Shown one piece after another: positions 57,416-64,000 of a stretch of 64,000 nucleotides of DNA. Positions within the stretch are counted from its first letter, which is position 1. Each line of letters opens with the position of its first letter. This stretch comes from JALOAD01 sp023228995 [NCBI: Candidatus Muiribacterium halophilum] (GTDB lineage Bacteria; Muiribacteriota; Muiribacteriia; Muiribacteriales): positions 20,369-84,368 of the forward strand of contig JALOAD010000009.1 of the NCBI GenBank assembly GCA_023228995.1, written 5' to 3'. Under the pieces are notes generated by a model. The model ran no database searches. It had not been told where the DNA came from and saw only the letters and a program-made list of their open reading frames with translations. The position numbers were made by a program, and so were the translations under genes.

Positions 57416-57970
57416 TTACTTTCTAAAAGGCATACCGAGATCTCTCAGTAATGCGATACATTCTTCATCAGTAGTAGCTGATGTTGTAATTGCAATATCC
57501 ATTCCTCTAATCTGATCAACTGATTCAAATTTGATTTCAGGAAATATAATCTGTTCTCTAAGACCCATGTTAAAGTTTCCTCTACCATCAGTCTGTTTAG
57601 GATTAACTCCTCTAAAATCTTTAATTCTTGGCATAACTATATTGAAAAGTCTGTCAAGGAAATGATACATTCTTTCGCCTCTTAATGTAACTGAAACTCC
57701 TACCGGATACCCTGCTCTTATTTTAAAGTTAGAAATAGATTTTCTAGCTTTATTAACAACAGGTTTTTGTCCAGCAATCTTTGTCAAAGAATCAAGAGCT
57801 GATTCTAATGCTTTTGCATTAGCTTTAGCTTCTCCGATACCCATATTAACAGTAACTTTCTGTATTTTAGGTATTCTGTTTGGATTATTAATTCCAAATT
57901 CTTTTTTTAAGTTAGCAATAACTTCAGTTTTATATTTTTCTAATAATCTTGGTGTAGTTTTTTCAGCCAT
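57416..57970 (-). CDS. rplE: 50S ribosomal protein L5
   Basis: 184 residues: PRLLEKYKTEVIANLKKEFG, KARKSISNFKIRAGYPVGVS, and NMGLREQIIFPEIKF with the end ALLRDLGMPFRK. Binds 5S rRNA and contacts P-site tRNA. Confidence 0.98.
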   Translation of the reverse strand: MAEKTTPRLLEKYKTEVIANLKKEFGINNPNRIPKIQKVTVNMGIGEAKANAKALESALDSLTKIAGQKPVVNKARKSISNFKIRAGYPVGVSVTLRGERMYHFLDRLFNIVMPRIKDFRGVNPKQTDGRGNFNMGLREQIIFPEIKFESVDQIRGMDIAITTSATTDEECIALLRDLGMPFRK

Positions 57971-57986
57971 TTTCTGCTAATCCTCC

Positions 57987-58316
57987 TTAAACTTTATCAA
58001 CTATTTCGCCGGATTTTTTACTGTATCTGACTTTTTGGCCATCAACTTCTTTATGTCCGACTCTTGTTGGTTTATCAGTATGAGGACATATAAGCTGAAG
58101 GTTTGAAACATGAATACTAGCTTCTTTTTCAATAATTCCACCATGTCTCATCTGATTATTTGGTTTCTGATGTTTTTTAATAAAGTTTACTTTAGAAATA
58201 ATTGCTCTTCCGTTTTCAGGATCAACTTTAAGAACTTCACCAGATTTTCCTTTTTCTTTACCAGCGATCACAAGTACTTTATCGCCTTTTTTTATGTGGT
58301 TAACTTTGATTTTCAT
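57987..58316 (-). CDS. rplX: 50S ribosomal protein L24
   Basis: 109 residues with the KOW motif: [20 protein letters not shown]. Two adjacent ATGs; AGGAGG is only one base from the first (58319) and four from the second (58316), which is therefore preferred. C-terminus with [18 protein letters not shown]. Confidence 0.95.
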   Translation of the reverse strand: MKIKVNHIKKGDKVLVIAGKEKGKSGEVLKVDPENGRAIISKVNFIKKHQKPNNQMRHGGIIEKEASIHVSNLQLICPHTDKPTRVGHKEVDGQKVRYSKKSGEIVDKV

Positions 58317-58328
58317 CATTCCTCCTGC

Positions 58329-58697
58329 CTAAATTACTTCCGGAGCCAGAGAGATGATCTTACCATAATTTCTTTCTCTCAATTCTCTAGCAACTGGTCC
58401 GAAAATTCTTGTTCCTTTTGGGTTTCCATCTTTATCAATGATAACAGCAGCATTATCATCAAATTTTATATAAGAACCATCTGTTCTTCTAAAAGCTTTT
58501 TTAGTTCTTACTATTACAGCTTTAACAACTTCTTTCTTCTTAACATTTGCTCTAGGTATTGCGGATTTTACTGATGCTGTAACAATATCACCAATTCCAC
58601 CATATCTTCTATTAGTTCCACCGACAACCTGAATTACAAGAAGTTCTCTTGCTCCTGTGTTATCAGCAACTGCTAGTCTGGTTTCACGCTGTATCAT
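58329..58697 (-). CDS. rplN: 50S ribosomal protein L14
   Basis: 122 residues: [40 protein letters not shown] and [20 protein letters not shown]. First gene of the classical spc operon order. Confidence 0.98.
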   Translation of the reverse strand: MIQRETRLAVADNTGARELLVIQVVGGTNRRYGGIGDIVTASVKSAIPRANVKKKEVVKAVIVRTKKAFRRTDGSYIKFDDNAAVIIDKDGNPKGTRIFGPVARELRERNYGKIISLAPEVI

Positions 58698-58710
58698 AAG
58701 TTCCTCCTGA

Positions 58711-58971
58711 TTATTCTACTGCTTTCTCAATTATCTGAACAACTCTCCATCTTTTTTGTTTAGATAGAGGTCTGCATTCCATCATTTTAACTTTGTCGCC
58801 GACAGAACATTCGTTGTTTTCATCGTGAGCTTTATATTTTTTAGAATTTCTAATAACTTTTTTGTATAGTGGGTGTCTAAAAATAGATTCGATTGATACA
58901 ACAACTGTCTTGTCCATTTTATTACTAACAACAATACCTACTCTAGTTTTTCTAAAACCTCTTGTATTCAT
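58711..58971 (-). CDS. rpsQ: 30S ribosomal protein S17
   Basis: 86 residues: [40 protein letters not shown] and [20 protein letters not shown]. Primary 16S rRNA binder. Confidence 0.97.
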   Translation of the reverse strand: MNTRGFRKTRVGIVVSNKMDKTVVVSIESIFRHPLYKKVIRNSKKYKAHDENNECSVGDKVKMMECRPLSKQKRWRVVQIIEKAVE

Positions 58972-59172
58972 TTAGTTTCCTCCGCCAAGTTCTTTCTGCC
59001 TTATCAAAGTCTTAACTCGGGCTATTGTTTTTCTAACACTGTGAATTCTTGATGTATTTTCAAGTTTTCCAGTTACAGCCTGAAATCTAAGGTTAAAAAG
59101 TTCTTGTTTGAAATCATGTTCCTTTTCTTTCAATTCATCTATTGTAAGTTTTCCAAGTTCATTAGCTTTCAT
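58972..59172 (-). CDS. rpmC: 50S ribosomal protein L29
   Basis: 66 residues: [39 protein letters not shown] and [15 protein letters not shown]. Abuts rpsQ without a spacer base. Confidence 0.97.
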   Translation of the reverse strand: MKANELGKLTIDELKEKEHDFKQELFNLRFQAVTGKLENTSRIHSVRKTIARVKTLIRQKELGGGN

Positions 59173-59607
59173 TTATTTTCCCTCCTGCGCAACATCTTCA
59201 GAGTGAACAAACTTTGTTCTAACAGGAAGTTTGTGAGATGCAAGTTCCATAGCTCTTTTGGCTATATCAAATGAAACTCCTTCAAGTTCAAACATAACTC
59301 TGCCGGTCTTTACTACAGCAACCCAATGATCAACACTACCTTTACCTTTACCCATTCGAGTTTCAGCAGGTTTGCTGGTTACTGGTTTCTGTGGGAAAAT
59401 TCTAATCCACAACTTACCAGATCTCTTCATATATCTTGTAATTGCAATTCTCGCTGCTTCTATCTGTTGACTAGTAATCCAACCACCATCAAGAGAACAC
59501 AGACCATAAGAACCAAATACAAGTGAAGTTCCTCTGGTTGCTTCCTGTTTAGGCTTTTTGTCGCCAGTATGAAGTCTTCTATATTTAACTTTTTTTGGCA
59601 ATAACAT
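59173..59607 (-). CDS. rplP: 50S ribosomal protein L16
   Basis: 144 residues: [40 protein letters not shown] and [20 protein letters not shown]. Near the peptidyl-transferase centre. Abuts rpmC. Confidence 0.98.
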   Translation of the reverse strand: MLLPKKVKYRRLHTGDKKPKQEATRGTSLVFGSYGLCSLDGGWITSQQIEAARIAITRYMKRSGKLWIRIFPQKPVTSKPAETRMGKGKGSVDHWVAVVKTGRVMFELEGVSFDIAKRAMELASHKLPVRTKFVHSEDVAQEGK

Positions 59608-59621
59608 TCTTAAGGTCCTCC

Positions 59622-60338
59622 TTACTTTGTTCTTCTAGGTGCTTTTCTAGTATTTCTATTTGAGGCTTCTTCATTTCTTGGTTCAGTAGAATAATTAACA
59701 TATTCTTTATCAAGAACATCGCCTCTATAAAGCCATACTTTGATTCCGATTAATCCATAAGAAGTTTTTGCTTCAGCAAAACCGTAATCAACGTCAGCTC
59801 TAAGTGTCTGCATAGGAACTCTTCCTTCTCTATACCATTCAGTTCTAGCTATTTCAGCTCCGCCAAGTCTTCCAGAACAAGCGATTTTAATCCCTTTCAT
59901 TCCGTCCATCATGACTTTACCAATAGATCTTTTCATAGCTCTTCTAAATGCAACTCTTCTCATTAACTGTCCAGCAACGTTTTCAGCAACAAGTTGAGCA
60001 AATTCTGAAGTATTTTTTACTTCATTTATGTATAGAAGTACCTGCTTTCCTGTTTGTTTAGAAAGTTCATCTTTAAGTTTATTAATCTCTGAACCCTGTT
60101 TACCAACAACAACTCCAGGTCTTGCAGTATTAATTACTACTTTAACCTTAGAAGCTGAAGGTCTTTCAATGTCAATGTGACTTATTTCAGCGTTAGTGAT
60201 TTTTTCTTTAATGTATTTTCTAACTTTTATATCTTCATGAAGGAATTCAATATAATCTGTTCCCTTAGCATACCATCTTGAAGGCCAGGTTCTGATTATA
60301 CCTATTCTCATTCCAATTGGATGTGCTTTCTGACCCAT
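59622..60338 (-). CDS. rpsC: 30S ribosomal protein S3
   Basis: 238 residues: [22 protein letters not shown] domain with [19 protein letters not shown], and [20 protein letters not shown]. Ends with a basic tail ([12 protein letters not shown]). Its ATG overlaps the rplV stop (TAATG). Confidence 0.98.
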   Translation of the reverse strand: MGQKAHPIGMRIGIIRTWPSRWYAKGTDYIEFLHEDIKVRKYIKEKITNAEISHIDIERPSASKVKVVINTARPGVVVGKQGSEINKLKDELSKQTGKQVLLYINEVKNTSEFAQLVAENVAGQLMRRVAFRRAMKRSIGKVMMDGMKGIKIACSGRLGGAEIARTEWYREGRVPMQTLRADVDYGFAEAKTSYGLIGIKVWLYRGDVLDKEYVNYSTEPRNEEASNRNTRKAPRRTK

Positions 60339-60772
60339 TAATTTTCCTCCTTGTTAGCTTTTACAGCATCTTCTTTTTTAGAAGCTTTCTTTTTTGTTGT
60401 GTCCTTAACTTCAAGATTTTTCACTTCAACTGCTTCTTTTTCTTTTAAAATAACAGTATTATGTGCAGTTCTTTTGTTAATTCTAAAAGCTCTTCCCATA
60501 GGAGCTGGAAGTACTCTTTTCATAATTGGACCAGCATTTGAAAATATTTCATGAATATAAAGTCTATCAGCATCCATAGCATTATTATTCACAGCATTTG
60601 CAATTGCTGAATTTAGAAGTTTCACAAGGAAGAAACTTGCTTTCTTATTAGTGAAAGTAACAATCTTCATAGCTTCTTCAACTTTTTTGCCCCTAATTTC
60701 TTTCATTACTTGATTCATCTTACTAGGGCTAATTCTTATATATTTCTGATGAGCTACAGCTATCTTATCCAT
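60338..60772 (-). CDS. rplV: 50S ribosomal protein L22 with C-terminal charged extension
   Basis: 144 residues, compared with about 110 for the typical protein. The core runs to about residue 110 ([40 protein letters not shown]). The rest is a Lys/Glu-rich tail ([20 protein letters not shown]). Two adjacent ATGs; the second (60772) is better spaced from GGAGG. Confidence 0.96.
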   Translation of the reverse strand: MDKIAVAHQKYIRISPSKMNQVMKEIRGKKVEEAMKIVTFTNKKASFFLVKLLNSAIANAVNNNAMDADRLYIHEIFSNAGPIMKRVLPAPMGRAFRINKRTAHNTVILKEKEAVEVKNLEVKDTTKKKASKKEDAVKANKEEN

Positions 60773-60787
60773 CATTTCCTCCGTAAA

Positions 60788-61072
60788 TTATTTCAGTGAG
60801 ATAGTTCTCTTGGCATGATCACCATGACCTCTAAAAGATCTGGTAGGTACAAATTCACCAAGTTTATGCCCAACCATGTTTTCACTTACATAGATAGGTA
60901 CATGTTTTCTACCGTTGTGCACAGCTAATGTGTGTCCAACGAATTCAGGCGTAATAGTACTTCTTCTTGACCAAGTTTTGATCACTTTCTTCTGTCCGCC
61001 TTTATTTTGTTCTTCAACTTTATTGTATAAATGTTCGTCAATAAAAGGACCTTTTTTAGTTGATCTTCCCAT
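60788..61072 (-). CDS. rpsS: 30S ribosomal protein S19
   Basis: 94 residues: [40 protein letters not shown] and [19 protein letters not shown]. Forms a complex with S13 in the 30S head. Confidence 0.98.
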   Translation of the reverse strand: MGRSTKKGPFIDEHLYNKVEEQNKGGQKKVIKTWSRRSTITPEFVGHTLAVHNGRKHVPIYVSENMVGHKLGEFVPTRSFRGHGDHAKRTISLK

Positions 61073-61080
61073 TATTCCTC

Positions 61081-61905
61081 CTAATTAATTCGCTTAACGA
61101 TAAATTTATCGCTTGGTTTAGCTTTTCTGGTCTTAAGACCTTTAGCACACTGTCCCCAAGGGGAAACAGGATGTGGATTTCCGGCAGGAGCTTTACCTTC
61201 ACCACCACCATGTGGATGATCAACAGGATTCATTGCAACTCCTCTTACGTGAGGTTTTCTACCTATCCATCTAACTCTACCAGCTTTACCAATTGTCTGA
61301 TTCATCCAATCAGAATTTCCAACATTACCAACTGTAGCTTTACATTCAGCAAATATCTTTCTGATTTCACCTGATGGCATCTTAAGAAGTGCATATTTAC
61401 CTTCAACTGATAGAACCTGTGCTGATGATCCAGCTGATCTTGCAATCTGACCACCTTTTCCAGGTTTCATTTCAATATTATGAACATGTGTACCACTTGG
61501 CATGTTTTTAAGTTTAGTAGTATTTCCAGGTTTAATTTCAACTCTATCTGCTGAAAGAATAACATCACCAATTTTAAGTCCATCAGGAGCAAGTATATAT
61601 CTTTTTTCTCCATCTGCATAGAAAATCAATGCTATATTTGCAGTTCTGTTTGGATCATATTCCATAGTTTTCACAGTTCCTGGAACATCTATTTTATCTC
61701 TTTTAAAATCAATAATTCTATATGCTCTTTTGTGTCCACCACCTCTAAATCTACTAGTAATTCTACCAGCATTGTTTCTACCACCAGTTTTCTTTAGAGG
61801 AACAAGAAGTGAGCTTTCCGGTTCCACTTTAGATAGGTCGCTTCTATCAATAATAGCCATGAATCTTCTGCTAGGTGTTTTTGGTTTAAATCTTTTGATA
61901 GCCAT
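61081..61905 (-). CDS. rplB: 50S ribosomal protein L2
   Basis: 274 residues: [40 protein letters not shown] and C-terminal [20 protein letters not shown] with the conserved histidine near the peptidyl-transferase centre. Confidence 0.98.
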   Translation of the reverse strand: MAIKRFKPKTPSRRFMAIIDRSDLSKVEPESSLLVPLKKTGGRNNAGRITSRFRGGGHKRAYRIIDFKRDKIDVPGTVKTMEYDPNRTANIALIFYADGEKRYILAPDGLKIGDVILSADRVEIKPGNTTKLKNMPSGTHVHNIEMKPGKGGQIARSAGSSAQVLSVEGKYALLKMPSGEIRKIFAECKATVGNVGNSDWMNQTIGKAGRVRWIGRKPHVRGVAMNPVDHPHGGGEGKAPAGNPHPVSPWGQCAKGLKTRKAKPSDKFIVKRIN

Positions 61906-61922
61906 ATTTCATCTCCTTTCTA

Positions 61923-62216
61923 TTATGCACCTTCAAAGACTTCTATTTTATTTCCTTCTTTGAGTGTTACAATTGCTTTTTTCCACTGAGCTCTATTGCC
62001 AGTGTGAACTCCGACTCTTTTCTTTTTACCAGCATACTTTATAGTATTAACATTAGTTACTTCTACCTTAAAGATCTCTTCAACAGCATTTTTAATTTCA
62101 TGTTTATTAGCATAAACTGCTACTTTAAAACAATATTTATTGTCTTCCATCATTGAAACGCCTTTTTCTGAGATCAGAGGGGTTCTAATTATATCAAATG
62201 CATTCTTAGTTGGCAT
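61923..62216 (-). CDS. rplW: 50S ribosomal protein L23
   Basis: 97 residues: RTPLISEKGVSMMEDNKYCF, ANKHEIKNAVEEIFKVEVTN and RVGVHTGNRAQWKKAIVTLK. Sits at the tunnel exit and binds trigger factor and SRP. Overlaps rplD by 11 bases. Confidence 0.97.
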   Translation of the reverse strand: MPTKNAFDIIRTPLISEKGVSMMEDNKYCFKVAVYANKHEIKNAVEEIFKVEVTNVNTIKYAGKKKRVGVHTGNRAQWKKAIVTLKEGNKIEVFEGA

Positions 62217-62841
62217 TGTATACCTCCTCTATTTTGTTCAAAGCGTGTTTAGAAAAGAATATATTTTCATATCTGACTAAGTCATAAACATTTATTGAAT
62301 CAATATTTATAGCTTTAACTTTTTCAATATTTCTTACTGATTTAATAAGGTTTTCTCTGTTGTCATTATTTGAATATACAAACAGATTATATTTTCCATA
62401 AACATCAGCACCATTAAAAAATGTTTCAAATATTTTAGTTTTAATCTCATCTATTTTTAAATCCACAGCCCAAGTTTTACCACCAACAAGTTTATCAGTA
62501 AGAGCTGATTTAACAGCTATTTTTTTAGCTGTTTTATTCATTCTTTTAGAATAATCTCTTGGTTTTGGTCCAAACGCAATACCACCACCTGGCATTAAAG
62601 GTGATTTGTTTGTTCCTTGTCTAGCTCTACCAGTTCCTTTCTGTCTGAAAGGTTTGATACCTGAGCCAGTTACTTCGCTTCTTGACTTAGTTGAACTAGT
62701 TCCAACTCTTTTATTAGCAAGTTGCTGAATAATAGATTCATGAATTAGATTCTTATTGATTTCTACACCAAATATAGAATCAGAAATATCCATTTTTTCT
62801 ATTTCTTTGCCATTCATATTTAATACACTAATCTTAGCCAT
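62206..62841 (-). CDS. rplD: 50S ribosomal protein L4
   Basis: 211 residues: QQLANKRVGTSSTKSRSEVT, GSGIKPFRQKGTGRARQGTN and GPKPRDYSKRMNKTAKKIAV. In E. coli L4 also represses the S10 operon. Confidence 0.97.
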   Translation of the reverse strand: MAKISVLNMNGKEIEKMDISDSIFGVEINKNLIHESIIQQLANKRVGTSSTKSRSEVTGSGIKPFRQKGTGRARQGTNKSPLMPGGGIAFGPKPRDYSKRMNKTAKKIAVKSALTDKLVGGKTWAVDLKIDEIKTKIFETFFNGADVYGKYNLFVYSNNDNRENLIKSVRNIEKVKAINIDSINVYDLVRYENIFFSKHALNKIEEVYNAN

Positions 62842-62855
62842 TTATATCCTCCAGA

Positions 62856-63530
62856 TTACCTAGCCTTCTTAGCAGGTCTTAAAACAACAATACTGTCATT
62901 AGCACCTGGTACCGGGCCTTTTACTAAAATTACATTGTTTTCAACATCAACATCAACAATAGTTTTATTGTGTTCAGTAACTCTTACATTTCCCATTTGT
63001 CCGCCCATTTTCATTCCAGGCCAAACTCTTGAAGGATTTGAAGAACCACCAATAGAACCAGGTCCTCTATGATTCATTCCACCATGAGTCTTCATACCTC
63101 CAGCAAAATGATGTCTCTTCATAACGCCTGCAAAACCTTTACCTTTTGAAGTACCAATAACATCTATTACTGTGTCTTTTTCAAAAACATCACATAAAAT
63201 CTTCTGGCCTAATTCAACATCTTTAATTTCGTCCATTCTAAATTCATGTGCATGTCTCAACACTGGAGTATTAGCTTTTTTAAAATGTCCATCATAAGGT
63301 TTGTTAACAGCTTTTTTAATTTGTTTCATTTCACCATTAACTTTTTCTTTTCTTGTTTTTTCTTTAACTTCTTCACAAGCTAGCTGTACTGCATTGTATC
63401 CGTCATTATCAACTGTCTTGATTTGAGTTACAAAATTAGGGTCAGCCTTCAATACTGTTACTGATACAGCTTCGCCGTTTTCTCTATATATTGTTGTCAT
63501 TCCAACTTTTTTACTTATGAATCCAAACAC
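62856..63530 (-). CDS. rplC: 50S ribosomal protein L3
   Basis: 224 residues: MFGFISKKVGMTTIYRENGE, GTSKGKGFAGVMKRHHFAGG (with the glutamine methylation region replaced by MGGQMGNVRV further on) and GPVPGANDSIVVLRPAKKAR. Confidence 0.98.
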   Translation of the reverse strand: MFGFISKKVGMTTIYRENGEAVSVTVLKADPNFVTQIKTVDNDGYNAVQLACEEVKEKTRKEKVNGEMKQIKKAVNKPYDGHFKKANTPVLRHAHEFRMDEIKDVELGQKILCDVFEKDTVIDVIGTSKGKGFAGVMKRHHFAGGMKTHGGMNHRGPGSIGGSSNPSRVWPGMKMGGQMGNVRVTEHNKTIVDVDVENNVILVKGPVPGANDSIVVLRPAKKAR

Positions 63531-63542
63531 GGCTACCTCCTG

Positions 63543-63851
63543 TTAAAGTTTAATTTCAATGTTTACACCTGAAGGAAGTTCCATTTTCATCAATGAATCA
63601 ACTGTTTCCGGCGTAGGGTTGAGAATGTCAATAAGTCTCTTATGAGTTCTTATTTCAAACTGTTCTCTTGATTTCTTATCAGCGTGTGGTGATCTAAGAA
63701 CACAAAATTTTTCAAGTTCTGTAGGAAGTGGTACTGGTCCTCTAAGAACTGAACCTGTCTTCTTAACTGTATCAACAATAAGATTCGTGGATTTATCCAA
63801 AATCCTATGGTCAAAAGCTTTTAAATATATTCTCATTTTCTGGCTTGCCAT
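63543..63851 (-). CDS. rpsJ: 30S ribosomal protein S10
   Basis: 102 residues: [40 protein letters not shown] and the end [11 protein letters not shown]. First ribosomal gene of the S10 operon, 23 bases after the tuf stop codon. Confidence 0.98.
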   Translation of the reverse strand: MASQKMRIYLKAFDHRILDKSTNLIVDTVKKTGSVLRGPVPLPTELEKFCVLRSPHADKKSREQFEIRTHKRLIDILNPTPETVDSLMKMELPSGVNIEIKL

Positions 63852-63874
63852 TTTTAATCTTTCCTCCTAGTCTA

Positions 63875-64000
63875 TTATTCAACTATTTCAGTAACAACAC
63901 CAGCACCAACGGTTCTTCCGCCTTCTCTGATTGCGAATCTAAGTTCTTTTTCCATAGCTATTGGAGTATGAAGTTCAACATCCATAGTTGTATTATCTCC
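63875..64000 (-). CDS. tuf: Elongation factor Tu, C-terminal fragment
   Basis: The last 41 codons before the window edge read [41 protein letters not shown] and stop. These are the conserved end of domain III of EF-Tu. The str operon order (tuf before rpsJ) is therefore kept. Confidence 0.97.
   Translation of the reverse strand, partial: GDNTTMDVELHTPIAMEKELRFAIREGGRTVGAGVVTEIVE

Noticed and set aside
58110-58574. 154-codon plus-strand frame across rplX and rplN
   Set aside because: Shadow of two conserved ribosomal protein genes.

Overview
The window is a strongly AT-rich stretch of bacterial chromosome. Most genes start behind a clear GGAGG-type ribosome binding site, and many neighbours overlap by 1 to 20 bases. 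The gene set suggests a double-membrane, probably anaerobic and fermentative bacterium. Clues are type II/IV pseudopilin genes, an E. coli-type diacylglycerol kinase beside a lipid-phosphatase and sulfatase-type transferases, secreted clostripain and endonuclease I, and a molybdenum hydroxylase with a ferredoxin-tailed dehydrogenase. No gene here fixes the phylum. The zinc-type S14 and L36 and the fused aroK-aroB gene do not do so either.

Layout. 1-3.8 kb: heterodimeric ABC exporter. 3.9-5.4 kb: secreted C11 (clostripain) peptidase. 5.9-11.8 kb: three-subunit molybdenum hydroxylase of the xanthine dehydrogenase family, a PreA-like flavoprotein and a MocA-like cofactor nucleotidyltransferase. 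The MocA gene is bracketed by a 165-bp inverted repeat. 12.4-18.8 kb: a response-regulator/coiled-coil protein and a pseudopilin operon that also encodes a glycine-rich secreted protein. 18.9-20.9 kb: aroQ and fused aroKB. 21-31.5 kb: three secreted endonuclease I paralogues around a two-component/PAP2/sulfatase/sulfatase/DgkA envelope operon. 31.7-36.9 kb: PadR regulator, a TPR membrane protein with aroC, CPBP proteases, and decayed and small genes. 37-41 kb: ecfA and the alpha ribosomal operon (rplQ to rpmJ). 41.3-50 kb: an accessory island. 50.9-52 kb: infA and map. 52.7-64 kb: adk, secY and the spc and S10 operons up to the 3' end of tuf.

The normally continuous S10-spc-alpha cluster is broken twice: by about 0.7 kb of repeats between adk and map, and by about 10 kb between infA and rpmJ. 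The larger insert carries a MNT/HEPN toxin-antitoxin pair, a toxin-antitoxin-SecB-like chaperone (TAC) module whose toxin gene looks frameshifted away from an N-terminal membrane anchor, a decayed AlbA_2 gene, membrane proteases, and a SpoIIM-like gene apparently out of frame at a seven-T run.

Non-coding DNA is rich in structured repeats. The most interesting is a family of about 100-165 bp elements (three copies) with two hairpins whose loops carry GGAU and resemble the CsrA binding consensus, with compensatory changes in the stems. A second family consists of short hairpins with different stems but the same TAAA loop. There are also CCGGGAT palindromes, a GTGACATGTCAC-centred repeat, and 15-bp and 27-bp tandem repeats. 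No tRNA, rRNA or CRISPR array was recognised.
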